Positions 15,705 to 25,103 of a stretch of DNA of 64,000 nucleotides are shown piece by piece. The position numbers and the translations under genes are program-made. This DNA is from Streptomyces sp. HD. Its GTDB lineage: Bacteria > Actinomycetota > Actinomycetes > Streptomycetales > Streptomycetaceae. Position 1 is the stretch's first letter, and the number at the start of each line of letters is the position of its first letter. The notes under the pieces are model-generated. The model worked only from the letters and a program-made list of their open reading frames with translations. It was not told the DNA's origin and did not search any database. The DNA lies in assembly GCF_028369295.1 (NCBI RefSeq), contig NZ_JAQMYP010000058.1:1-64000 (forward strand). The letters are read 5' to 3'.

Positions 15705-17413
15705 CGGGCAAGCTCCTCGGCGTCTTCGTCCCGTGCCACCAATGCCCGGTAGCCCGGCTCCTCCTCCAGCAGTTCGCTGTGTGTGCCTGTGGCCGCCACC
15801 TTGCCGTCCACCAAGAAGTGGACCGTGTCCGCCCGGTCCAGGAGCAGCGGGGACGTCGTCGTCACCATCGTCGTGCGGCCCCGGCGTGCCGTGTGCAGGC
15901 GTTCGGCGACCCTTGCCTCGGTGTGGGCGTCCAGGGCCGACGTCGGCTCCACCGCGAGGAGGATCTCCGGGTCGGCCAGGAGCGCGCGGACCAGGCGCAC
16001 CCGCTGGCGTTGGCCGCCGGAGAGGTTGCGGCCCTGGGCGTCGACGGGGGTGTCGAGGCCTTCGGGCAGGCCCCGGACGATGTCCTCGGCCACTGCCGTG
16101 TGCACCGCCTGTGCGATCGCCGTCTCGTCACGGTGCGTGTGGCCGGCCACCAGCTCGCGCAGCGTGCCCGCGAACAGGTCCGACTCGTGGTCGGCGACCA
16201 GGATGCGCCGTCTGACCTGCGGTAACGCGATGTCGGCCAGGGGGATGTCGCCCCAGGTCGCCGCGGAGTGCGTGTAGCGGCCCAGGCGGTCCACGACGTG
16301 CGCGGCGTCGGTCGGCTGGGCGGCGGCCAGGGCGGTCAGACGGCCCGGCAGCACCCGTACCCCGGACTCGGGGTCGTGCAGTGCGGCCGGTTCCGCGGGG
16401 GCGTCGCCGGTACCGGTGTCGGTCATCGGCTCCAGGCGCAGGAAACCTACGACCCGGCGTGCGGCCACCAGGCCACGGCTCACCTGGTAACCGCACTCGA
16501 CGAAGAACGCCACCGGGCGGACGAGGACCGCGACATAGCCGTAGACCGAGACCAACTCGCCCACCGTGATGGCGCCTTGGGCGGCCAGCCTCGCCGCCAG
16601 CCAGGTCACCACGGCCAGGAACAGGGTCGGCAGGCCCAGGCCGAGCGCCTGTACCCAGCTGGTCACCGCACCGACCCGGTAGCCCTGTGCGCGCAGCCGC
16701 TGCGAGTCGCGGTGGAAGGCGTCGGCGACCAGGTCCTTGCCGCCGAGGCCGTTGAGGACGCGCAGCCCGCCCGCGAGGTCGGCGATGCGGGCCGTCAGGA
16801 CGCTCTGGCGTTCCCGGTACTCGGCCTCGGTGCCCTGCAGCCGGCCGAGCAGGGGGCCGACCAGTACGGCGATCGCCGGCATCCCGAGCAGCACCACCAC
16901 CGCGATCGGCACCGAGACCGACACCAGCAGTACCGCGACGGCCAGATAGGCGATGATCGCGCCGAACCCCGGGCCGATCACGGTCAGCGAGCCGCTGATC
17001 GTCTGCACGTCGCCCACCCCGATGGTGACGACCTCCCCGGCCCCGATCCGGCGCGGCAGCGCGGCACCCAGCCGGACCGACTGGCCGACCAGGACCTTGA
17101 TCGTGCGGAACAGGGCGTCCATCCGCACCCGGGTCATCGTGCGGTGCCGCATGATGCTCAGCCAGGCGTTGAACGCCCCGATCCCGACCAGGGCGGCGGT
17201 CCAGCCGACCAGTGCCGGGTAGTCACCGGTCGCGAGCCCTTCGTCCACGGCGCGCGACAGCAGATACGGCGTCGCCGCGAGCAGCACCATCCAGACGGCG
17301 GAGATCAGCGCCCCGAGGGCCGACCGGCCGGCCTGTCGGGTGACCAGCCACCACAGATAGCGGCCGCCGCCGCGGCAGTCGGGCTCGCCCGGATCCTCGT
17401 ACGCGTCGATCAT
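15701..17413 (-). CDS. ABC exporter half-transporter lacking Walker A
   Basis: 570 residues: six-helix membrane domain (~30-310) then an ATPase-like domain. Where Walker A should be, the sequence reads LAAAQPTDAA (362-371), with no GxxGxGK. The Walker B Asp is replaced (ILLAVEP), though the following Glu remains. The signature is perfect (NLSGGQRQR, 463-471). This mirrors its partner downstream: together they would form one catalytic site using the partner's Walker motifs and this protein's LSGGQ. GGGGGAACG precedes the ATG at 17413. The upstream ABC gene ends 42 bp away, so all four probably share a transcript. Confidence 0.9.
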   Translation of the reverse strand: MIDAYEDPGEPDCRGGGRYLWWLVTRQAGRSALGALISAVWMVLLAATPYLLSRAVDEGLATGDYPALVGWTAALVGIGAFNAWLSIMRHRTMTRVRMDALFRTIKVLVGQSVRLGAALPRRIGAGEVVTIGVGDVQTISGSLTVIGPGFGAIIAYLAVAVLLVSVSVPIAVVVLLGMPAIAVLVGPLLGRLQGTEAEYRERQSVLTARIADLAGGLRVLNGLGGKDLVADAFHRDSQRLRAQGYRVGAVTSWVQALGLGLPTLFLAVVTWLAARLAAQGAITVGELVSVYGYVAVLVRPVAFFVECGYQVSRGLVAARRVVGFLRLEPMTDTGTGDAPAEPAALHDPESGVRVLPGRLTALAAAQPTDAAHVVDRLGRYTHSAATWGDIPLADIALPQVRRRILVADHESDLFAGTLRELVAGHTHRDETAIAQAVHTAVAEDIVRGLPEGLDTPVDAQGRNLSGGQRQRVRLVRALLADPEILLAVEPTSALDAHTEARVAERLHTARRGRTTMVTTTSPLLLDRADTVHFLVDGKVAATGTHSELLEEEPGYRALVARDEDAEELAR

Positions 17414-17455
17414 CGTTCCCCCGTTCCGTTCCTGTGCAATTACCGTGCCGGGCCG

Positions 17456-19324
17456 CTACGCCAGACTGTCCCGCCACGCCCGGTGCAGATCCGCGAACCT
17501 GCCGGTCCCGGCGGTGAGTTCGGCCGGTGTGCCGTCCTCGACGATCCGGCCGTACTCCATGACCAGGACCCGGTCGGCGATCTCGACCGTGGACAGGCGG
17601 TGGGCGATGACGACGGCCGTGCGTCCGTTGAGGACCGTCGACATCGCGCGCTGCACGGCCCGTTCGCCGGGGATGTCGAGCGAGCTGGTCGCCTCGTCGA
17701 GGATCAGCACGGCCGGGTCGGCGAGCAACGCCCGGGCGAACGCCACGAGTTGGCGCTGACCGGCGGAGATACGGCCGCCCCGCTTGCGTACGTCGGTGTC
17801 GTAGCCGTCGGGCAGCGAGCTGATGAAGTCGTGCGCGCCGATGGCCTTGGCGGCCTGCTCGACCTCCTCGCGGGTGGCGTCGGGCCGGCCGATGGCGATG
17901 TTCTCGGCGACCGTGCCGGAGAACAGGAACGCCTCCTGCGTCACCATCACCACCCCGCGCCGCAGCTCGGGCACGGCCAGCTCGCGCAGGTCGACGCCGT
18001 CCAGCAGGACCCGGCCCTCGGAGGGGTCGTAGAAGCGGGCGAGCAGCTTGGCCAGCGTCGACTTGCCGGCGCCGGTGGAGCCGACGACCGCGACCGTCTG
18101 ACCGGCCGGGATCGTGAGGTCGAAGCGGGGCAGCACCTCGCCGCCGGTGCGGTAGGCGAACCGGACGCCGTCGAAGACGACCTCGCGGCCGGGGTGCTCC
18201 GACTCCAGTGCCGGGAGCGGACGGGGGGACTGCGGTTCGGGGACGGACGGTGTCTGGGCCAGCAGTCCGGCGATCTTCTCCAGGGAGGCCGCCGCCGACT
18301 GGTACGAGTTGAGGAACATGCCGAGCCGGTCGATCGGGTCGTACAGGCGGCGCAGGTAGAGCACGGCGGCCGCCAGCACACCGAGGGCCAGCGTGCCGCC
18401 CGCGACCCGGTAGGCACCCCACAGCACGATCCCGGCCACCGCCGTGTTGGCGACGAGCCGGGATCCGACGACATAGCGGGCCATCTCCAGCAGCGCGTCG
18501 CCGTTCGTGCGCTCGTGACGGGTGTTCAGGACCCGGAAGTCGGCGTCGTTGGCGGCCTCGCGCCGGAACGCGCGCACCGGGCGGATGCCGTTCATGGTCT
18601 CCACGAACTTGACGATCACGGCGGCGATGGCGGTGGACCGCAGGGTGTACACGCGGGCGGCCCGCCGCCGGTAGCGCCGTACGAGGAGATACAGCGGCAC
18701 GAACGACGCCACGGCGACCGCGCCGAGACCGAGGTCCAGCCACAGCAGCATCGCCGAGATGTAGACGAAGGACAGGATGACGGTCACGAGCTCTTGAAGG
18801 CCCTCTTCGAGCAGCTCGCGCAGTGACTCCACGTCCGTGGTGGAGCGGGAGATGAGCCGGCCCGAGGTGTAGCGCTCGTGGAAGTCGATACTCAGGGCCT
18901 GGGCATGGCGGAAGATACGGCCGCGCAGATCGAGCAGCACGTCCTGGCTGACGCGGGCGGAGACCAGGATGAACCCGTACTGGAGCGCGCCCGAGGCCAG
19001 CGCGCACAGCAGATAGCCGACGGCGACCGCGATCAGCGGTCCCAGGTCGTCGCGCCGGAACGCCGGTACGGCCGAGTCGATGGCGTACGCCACCAGCAGC
19101 GGGCCCGCCTGCACCGCGGCCTGCTGGAGGAGCAGCAGGAGCGTGGTGAGGGCGACGCGGGCCTTCATCGGGGTGAGCAGGGAGCGCAGGAGGGCGGAGG
19201 TGGCGCCCGGGGGAGTGGGCAGGACGTCGTGGTCGAAGGAGGCGTCCGGCCCCAGCGGTTGCTCGGCCGGCTGTTCCTTGTCCGGCTGTTCCCTGTCCGG
19301 TGCGGTGGCGGTGGTCGCCGTCAT
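17456..19324 (-). CDS. ABC exporter half-transporter, catalytically complete
   Basis: 622 residues: a charged N-terminus (~30), six membrane helices and an ATPase domain with intact Walker A (GSTGAGKST), a near-consensus signature (ISAGQRQ), Walker B with Glu (LILDEATSSLD) and switch His (IAHRLST). The coupling segments are normal for type IV exporters. It overlaps the upstream partner gene by 4 bp (ATGA), so the two are translationally coupled and probably heterodimerise. The N-terminus carries a short E-Q-P-D-K repeat. Substrate unknown. Confidence 0.92.
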   Translation of the reverse strand: MTATTATAPDREQPDKEQPAEQPLGPDASFDHDVLPTPPGATSALLRSLLTPMKARVALTTLLLLLQQAAVQAGPLLVAYAIDSAVPAFRRDDLGPLIAVAVGYLLCALASGALQYGFILVSARVSQDVLLDLRGRIFRHAQALSIDFHERYTSGRLISRSTTDVESLRELLEEGLQELVTVILSFVYISAMLLWLDLGLGAVAVASFVPLYLLVRRYRRRAARVYTLRSTAIAAVIVKFVETMNGIRPVRAFRREAANDADFRVLNTRHERTNGDALLEMARYVVGSRLVANTAVAGIVLWGAYRVAGGTLALGVLAAAVLYLRRLYDPIDRLGMFLNSYQSAAASLEKIAGLLAQTPSVPEPQSPRPLPALESEHPGREVVFDGVRFAYRTGGEVLPRFDLTIPAGQTVAVVGSTGAGKSTLAKLLARFYDPSEGRVLLDGVDLRELAVPELRRGVVMVTQEAFLFSGTVAENIAIGRPDATREEVEQAAKAIGAHDFISSLPDGYDTDVRKRGGRISAGQRQLVAFARALLADPAVLILDEATSSLDIPGERAVQRAMSTVLNGRTAVVIAHRLSTVEIADRVLVMEYGRIVEDGTPAELTAGTGRFADLHRAWRDSLA

Positions 19325-21132
19325 CGGTCGGCCTCCTCGGTCCCGGCCATGAGGTGGGCGTACTCGGCGTTCGTGCGCAGCAGTTCGTGATGGGTGCCGA
19401 CGGCGGCGACACGGCCGCCGGACAGCAGGGCGACCCGGTCCGCGAGCAGCACCGTCGACGGGCGGTGGGCGACGATCAGGGCGGTGGTCTCCGCGAGCAC
19501 CTCCCGCAGGGCGGCCTCGACCGCGGCCTCGGTGTGCACGTCCAGCGCGGACAGGGGGTCGTCCAGCACCAGGAAGCGGGGCCGCCCGACGACCGCCCGC
19601 GCGAGCGCCAGCCGCTGCCGCTGCCCGCCGGAGAGGCTGAGGCCCTGCTCGCCGACCTGGGTCGCGGTCCCGTCGGGCAGGGCGTGCGCGAAGCCGGCCT
19701 GCGCGACCGCCAGCGCCCGCTCCAGCTCGGGCTCGCCCGCGCCGTCCCCGGTGCCCATGAGAACGTTCTCCGCCACGCTGGCCGAGAAGAGGGTGGGCTC
19801 CTCGAAGGCGACGGCGACGAGTTCGCGCAGCGACTGTCTGGACATCGCGGAGATGTCCCGGCCGTCGAGGGTGATGCGGCCCGACGTCACCTCGTGCAGA
19901 CGGGGGACGAGCGCGGTCAGGGTCGTCTTGCCGCTGCCCGTCGCGCCGACCAGGGCCATGGACTCGCCGGGGCGGATGTGCAGGTCGATCCGGTCGAGGA
20001 CGGGTGGGGAGTCCTCTGGGGCGTCGGGATAGCGGAATCGGACGTTGTGGAAGCGGATGCCGTCGTTGTCGGCTGCGGGTCTGTGGGGGCTGGTCGCGCA
20101 GTTCCCCGCGCCCCTTTGGGGCGCTTCCGTCTCCGGCGTTTCATCCATCACCTCGAAGTACCGCTCCGTGGCCGTAGCCGCCTCCTGGCTCATGGCCAGC
20201 AGGAACCCGATCGAGTCCACCGGCCACCTGAGCGCGAGCGCGGTCGACAGGAACGCCACCAGCGTGCCCGCCGACAGTTCCCCGTCCGCCACCCGCACCG
20301 CACCCAGCACCAGCGCCGCCCCGATGGCCAGTTCCGGCAGCGTCACGATGACGCCCCAGATCGTCGCCAGCATCCGGGCCTTGCGCAGCTCCGTGCCGCG
20401 CAGCGTCCCCGACAGCTCCCGGAACGCCCGGGCCTGACTGCGGTGCCGCCCGAAGCCCTTGATGATGCGGATGCCGAGGACGCTCTCCTCGACGACCGTC
20501 GTCAGATCGCCGACCTGGTCCTGCGCCCGGCGCGCCACCGTGGCGTACCGCTTCTCGAAGATCACACAGGTGACGATCACCGGCACCGCCGGGATCAGGA
20601 TCACCAGCCCCAGCGTCCAGTCCTGAAGCAGCATGATGATCACGCCAACAAAGATCGTGACCCCGTTGACCAGCAGAAACGTCAGCGGAAACGCCAGGAA
20701 CATGCGCAGCAGCATCAGATCGGTCGTGCCCCGCGACAGCAACTGCCCCGACGCCCACCGGTCGTGGAACGCCACCGGCAGCCGCTGCAGATGCCGGTAC
20801 AGATCCGTCCGCATCGACGCCTCGACCCCCGCCAGCGGCCGTGCCACCAGCCACCGCCGCAGCCCGAACAGCAGCGCCTCCCCGATCCCGAGCAGCAGCA
20901 GACACAGCGCCCCGAGCCACACCCCGGCCGGATCCCGGTCGGCGACCGGCCCGTCCACCATCCACTTCAGGACGAGCGGAATGACCAGCGCCAGACAGGA
21001 GGCGAGAACTGCCACGAACGCGGCGGTGAACAGACGCAAACGCACCGGCCGCACATACGGCCACAGTCGCAGCAGCGTACGTACGGCGGATCGGTCGGAC
21101 CTGTCCTCGGCGGTTGCACGTGTCGTCACCAT
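19321..21132 (-). CDS. ABC exporter half-transporter with Asp in place of the catalytic Glu
   Basis: 603 residues: membrane domain, then an ATPase domain with Walker A (GATGSGKTT), a perfect signature (LSLSGGQRQR) and switch His (VAHRPST). Walker B ends in DD (FLVLDDPLSALD) instead of DE, the classic sign of the non-catalytic site in heterodimeric exporters. A linker at the domain boundary (PQRGAGNCATSPHRP) is encoded by a dispersed repeat. No strong ribosome site precedes the ATG at 21132; a GTG follows immediately. First gene of the operon, divergent from the ABC-2 exporter operon. Confidence 0.9.
   Translation of the reverse strand: MVTTRATAEDRSDRSAVRTLLRLWPYVRPVRLRLFTAAFVAVLASCLALVIPLVLKWMVDGPVADRDPAGVWLGALCLLLLGIGEALLFGLRRWLVARPLAGVEASMRTDLYRHLQRLPVAFHDRWASGQLLSRGTTDLMLLRMFLAFPLTFLLVNGVTIFVGVIIMLLQDWTLGLVILIPAVPVIVTCVIFEKRYATVARRAQDQVGDLTTVVEESVLGIRIIKGFGRHRSQARAFRELSGTLRGTELRKARMLATIWGVIVTLPELAIGAALVLGAVRVADGELSAGTLVAFLSTALALRWPVDSIGFLLAMSQEAATATERYFEVMDETPETEAPQRGAGNCATSPHRPAADNDGIRFHNVRFRYPDAPEDSPPVLDRIDLHIRPGESMALVGATGSGKTTLTALVPRLHEVTSGRITLDGRDISAMSRQSLRELVAVAFEEPTLFSASVAENVLMGTGDGAGEPELERALAVAQAGFAHALPDGTATQVGEQGLSLSGGQRQRLALARAVVGRPRFLVLDDPLSALDVHTEAAVEAALREVLAETTALIVAHRPSTVLLADRVALLSGGRVAAVGTHHELLRTNAEYAHLMAGTEEADR
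20081..20124. repeat. Dispersed Streptomyces repeat, copy 2 (inside an ABC gene)
   Basis: Carries the same 20-mer as the copy at 15661 (here 20095-20114), again followed by a GGGGCGC tail that can fold back. It is read in a different frame from copy 1 (RGAGNCATS) and lengthens the linker between membrane and ATPase domains. Confidence 0.8.
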
Positions 21133-21231
21133 CAGCAGCGAGCCTACGGATCGCCACTGACACTGCCCACTGAGTTTTGGCCGGTCCGCGATCGGCCGCT
21201 GGTCCTACGACCTGCGCGTTCGAGGGGTCGG

Positions 21232-21277
21232 ACGGAGCGCCGCGCGGGGGTCGTACGGAGCGCCGCGCGGGGGTCGT
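21232..21277. repeat. Perfect 23-bp tandem duplication in a divergent promoter region
   Basis: ACGGAGCGCC-GCGCGGGGGTCGT occurs twice back to back (21232-21254 and 21255-21277), then a truncated third ACGG. It lies between the two divergent ABC operons. Confidence 0.8.
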
Positions 21278-21289
21278 ACGGTGCCATCA

Positions 21290-21299
21290 ACCGATCGGT
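21290..21299. promoter_or_regulatory. Palindromic operator candidate ahead of the ABC-2 exporter
   Basis: ACCGATCGGT is a perfect 10-bp palindrome 62 bp upstream of the exporter ATPase start. Sequences of this form are common TetR-family sites, but no such regulator gene is nearby. Confidence 0.35.
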
Positions 21300-21361
21300 C
21301 GATGCGGCTTCGAGCGCGACGGCCGATGTGCCGGACACCGCCGCGCCGCGACCCTGATGCC

Positions 21362-22284
<923 letters not shown>

Positions 22285-22288
<4 letters not shown>

Positions 22289-23034
22289 GCGCGGCCCTGG
22301 TCAACACCGCAGTACTGAGGAGCGAGGTCCGGCTGTTGCGCCGGGAGCCCGGCGCCCTCTTCTGGATCCTGGGGTTCCCGACCCTGCTGCTGGTGATCCT
22401 CGGCTCGATCCCGTCCTTCCGGGAGGCCGAGGCCGACCTCGGCGGACTGCGGACCATCGACGTCTACGTCCCCGTGGCCGTGCTGCTCGGCCTGATCGTC
22501 GGCGGGATCCAGGCCATGCCGCAGACCCTCACCGGCTACCGCGAGCGCGGCATCCTGCGCCGGATGTCCACGACCCCCGTCCGTCCGGCCGCCCTGCTCT
22601 GTGCCCAGGTGTTGGTGTTCGGCGGTGCCGCCCTGGCCTCGGCGCTGCTGGCCCTCACCGTGGGGCGGCTCGCCTTCGACGTACGACTGCCGAAGCAGCT
22701 CTTCGGATACGCCCTCGCACTGGTCATGGCCGTCCTGGTCGCCCTCGCTCTCGGATCGGTGGTGTCGGCACTGTCCCGTACGACGAAGATCGCCGGTGCC
22801 ATCGGGTCCGCCGTGTTCTTCCCCTCGATGTTCTGCGCGGGCGTGTGGGCGCCGGTGCAGACCATGCCGGACGTGTTGGCACGCATCGTCGGGTACACCC
22901 CGTTCGGCGCGGCCGCCGAGGCGCTGAACCGGGCCGCGGCGGGGCACTGGCCGAGCTGGAGCCACCTGGGCGTGCTGGCGGTGTGGATCCTGCTGCTGAC
23001 CGGGGCGGCCAGTCGATGGTTCCGCTGGGAGTGA
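22285..23034 (+). CDS. ABC-2 type exporter, permease subunit
   Basis: A 249-residue membrane protein with about six helices and the ABC-2 pattern (YRERGILRRMSTTPVRPAALL, then a long hydrophobic run and a final helix ending SRWFRWE). Start at the ATG overlapping the ATPase stop; AAGGAGG lies 8 nt upstream. With the ATPase it forms a typical small-molecule or drug exporter of Streptomyces. The downstream histidine kinase starts within 8 bp, which suggests that the kinase senses the exporter's substrate or envelope stress. Confidence 0.92.
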
Positions 23035-23041
23035 GCGGGCT

Positions 23042-24307
23042 GTGCCGGACACTGGCGGCATGACGAACGCCGCACCACAGGAGCCCCGGGCCTCCTTCGA
23101 CAGCTGGGGGCCCTACGCGCTGCTGATCGCCGGTGTCGTCGCGGCGGCCGTCTCCGCTCGCCCGGTCGGCATGGGCCGGTCCGCGGTCATCGCCTCGACT
23201 GCGCTGGTGGCCGCGGGTGCCGTCCTGCAGGTGTGTTGGGGCAGGGTGAAGCGGCGGCAGCCGGGCCCGAGCCGGACCGGCGTGTGCTTCTACCTCCTGC
23301 GCTGGGCCATCGGATTCGTGCTGACCTGGCTCAACCCGTTCTTCGCCTTCTACGCCGTGACCGGCTACTACACCGCCGGCCGGGAGCTGCCCCGCCGGCT
23401 GGTGATGCCCGGCCTGTTCCTGACCGCGATCACCATGGCGGGCAGCGAGGTGGGCGGCTGGCCGCCGCACGGGCTGCTCCTGTGGACCGGCTTCCTCCTC
23501 GTCCTGAGCCTCAACATGGGCCTGGTCAGCGTGTTCACCCGGTTCGCCCAGCAAGAGCAGGAGCGCGCCCTCGTTCAGGCCGAGACCATCATCGAACTGG
23601 AGCGCACCAACACGGCGTTGCAACAGGCCCTCGACGAGAACGCCGCCCTGCACGCCCAACTCCTCGTCCAGGCCCGGGAAGCGGGCGTCGCCGACGAGCG
23701 GCGCCGGCTCGCCGCCGAGATCCACGACACCATCGCCCAGGGCCTGACCGGCATCATCGCCCAGCTCCAGGTCGTCGCGAACGCCCCCGACCTGCCCACC
23801 GCCCGCACCCACCTCGACCGCGCCGCGACCCTGGCCCGGCACAGCCTCGGCGAGGCCCGCCGCTCGGTGCACAACCTCGCCCCCGTCGCCCTGGAGCACG
23901 ACGGACTGCCCGAGGCGCTGAAGGGCACGGTCGCCGAATGGGGCGAACGGACTGGCGTACGCGCCGAGTTCACAGTCACCGGCACCGCGGAACAACTCCA
24001 CGACGAGATCTCCGCGACTCTGCTGAGGATCGCCCAGGAGGCCCTCTCCAACGCCTCCCGGCACGCCCGTGCGACCCGCGTCGGCGTCACCCTCTCCTTC
24101 CTCGGCGACGAGGTCATCCTCGACATCCGCGACGACGGCCGGGGCTTCGACCTCCTGGCCCTTCCCGAGCGCGGCCGGGGCGGAGGCTTCGGCCTCCCCG
24201 GCATGCGCGCCCGCGCCGAACGCATCGCGGGCTGCCTCACCGTCGAGTCCGAGCCGGGGCGCGGTACCGCGCTGTCGGCTCGCGTACCGTTGGTGCGCCA
24301 TGAGTGA
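23042..24307 (+). CDS. Membrane-bound sensor histidine kinase (HisKA_3 / NarL class)
   Basis: 421 residues from GTG 23042: four to five N-terminal hydrophobic segments (~25-165), a short coiled coil (~170-215), the HisKA_3 dimerisation helix with the phosphoacceptor in AAEIHDTIAQG (His228) and a C-terminal HATPase (NASRHARA, DDGRGFD, GLPGMRARAE). GGGAG 10 nt before the GTG overlaps the permease stop. An ATG at 23060 (MTNAAPQE) is an alternative start with a poorer ribosome site. The stop overlaps the response regulator start by 8 bp. Confidence 0.93.
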   Translation: MPDTGGMTNAAPQEPRASFDSWGPYALLIAGVVAAAVSARPVGMGRSAVIASTALVAAGAVLQVCWGRVKRRQPGPSRTGVCFYLLRWAIGFVLTWLNPFFAFYAVTGYYTAGRELPRRLVMPGLFLTAITMAGSEVGGWPPHGLLLWTGFLLVLSLNMGLVSVFTRFAQQEQERALVQAETIIELERTNTALQQALDENAALHAQLLVQAREAGVADERRRLAAEIHDTIAQGLTGIIAQLQVVANAPDLPTARTHLDRAATLARHSLGEARRSVHNLAPVALEHDGLPEALKGTVAEWGERTGVRAEFTVTGTAEQLHDEISATLLRIAQEALSNASRHARATRVGVTLSFLGDEVILDIRDDGRGFDLLALPERGRGGGFGLPGMRARAERIAGCLTVESEPGRGTALSARVPLVRHE

Positions 24308-24944
24308 CGAGGTGTCCGTCTCCCTGTTGATCGTCGACGACCATCCCGTCGTACGGGACGGTCTGCGCGGCATGTTCGAGTCCGCGCCCGGCTTCGTCGT
24401 GCTCGGCGAGGCGGCGAGCGGCGAGGAGGCCCTGGAGCGGGCCGCCGCACTCGACCCCGACGTGATCCTGATGGACCTGCGCATGCCGGGCGGCGGCGGG
24501 GTCGCGGCGATCGCGCACCTCACCCGCACCGGCGCCCGCGCCAAGGTCCTCGTCCTGACCACGTACGACACCGACTCCGACACCCTCCCCGCCATCGAGG
24601 CGGGCGCGACCGGCTACCTCCTGAAGGACGCCCCGCGCGACGAACTCTTCACCGCGGTCCGGGCCGCCGCCGAGGGCCGCACGGTCCTCTCCCCGGCGGT
24701 CGCCTCCCGCCTCGTCTCCGCCGTACGCACCCCCAGGGCCCCCGGCAACGAACCCCTCTCCGCCCGCGAGCGCGAGGTCCTCGCCCTGGTCGCCAAGGGC
24801 ACCTCCAACCGCGAGATCGCCCGCGAACTCTTCATCAGCGAGGCGACCGTGAAGACCCACCTCACCCACCTGTACGCCAAACTGGGCGTCAAGGACCGGG
24901 CGGCGGCGGTGGCCACGGCGTACGAGCGCGGGATTCTGGGCTAA
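24300..24944 (+). CDS. NarL/LuxR-family response regulator
   Basis: 214 residues: receiver domain with acidic pair Asp13-Asp14, phosphoacceptor Asp59 (ILMDLRMP) and conserved Lys in YLLKDAP, then a LuxR-type helix-turn-helix (LSAREREVLALVAKGTSN, SEATVKTHLTHLYAKLGV). It is the partner of the coupled kinase and probably controls the exporter operon. Its TAA stop lies within the left end of the MITE-like element that follows, so that insertion may have replaced the original 3' end. The C-terminus (AYERGILG) looks of normal length for the family. Confidence 0.95.
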   Translation: MSDEVSVSLLIVDDHPVVRDGLRGMFESAPGFVVLGEAASGEEALERAAALDPDVILMDLRMPGGGGVAAIAHLTRTGARAKVLVLTTYDTDSDTLPAIEAGATGYLLKDAPRDELFTAVRAAAEGRTVLSPAVASRLVSAVRTPRAPGNEPLSAREREVLALVAKGTSNREIARELFISEATVKTHLTHLYAKLGVKDRAAAVATAYERGILG

Positions 24945-25089
24945 AGGCTGTTGCAGAACGACGATCACAGTAGGATCCGGCCACCCGCGGCAAGATCAAC
25001 TGCCCGATTGTGCGCCGATTTCCTCCGTCCTGACGGGGCCTTCGAAGCAGCTTTCTGGAGATCGGTCCGAGTTCTGCAACACGCTTTAG
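24941..25089. mobile_element. MITE-like non-autonomous element (~149 bp)
   Basis: The ends form an imperfect 19-bp terminal inverted repeat: CTAAAG--TGTTGCAGAAC at 24941-24959 and its complement at 25071-25089 (17 of 19 matched). No ORF lies between. The GTTGCAGAAC-type ends resemble those of IS5-group elements in Streptomyces. If CTAA is a target duplication, the mobile unit is slightly shorter. It sits exactly between the response regulator stop and the convergent sulfatase stop. Confidence 0.65.
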
Positions 25090-25103
25090 GGCTAGGGCCA
25101 GGG

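Noticed and set aside
24941..25089. Possible small ORF or sRNA within the MITE-like element
   Set aside because: No start with a ribosome site and no promoter-terminator pair; terminal inverted repeats explain the structure better.
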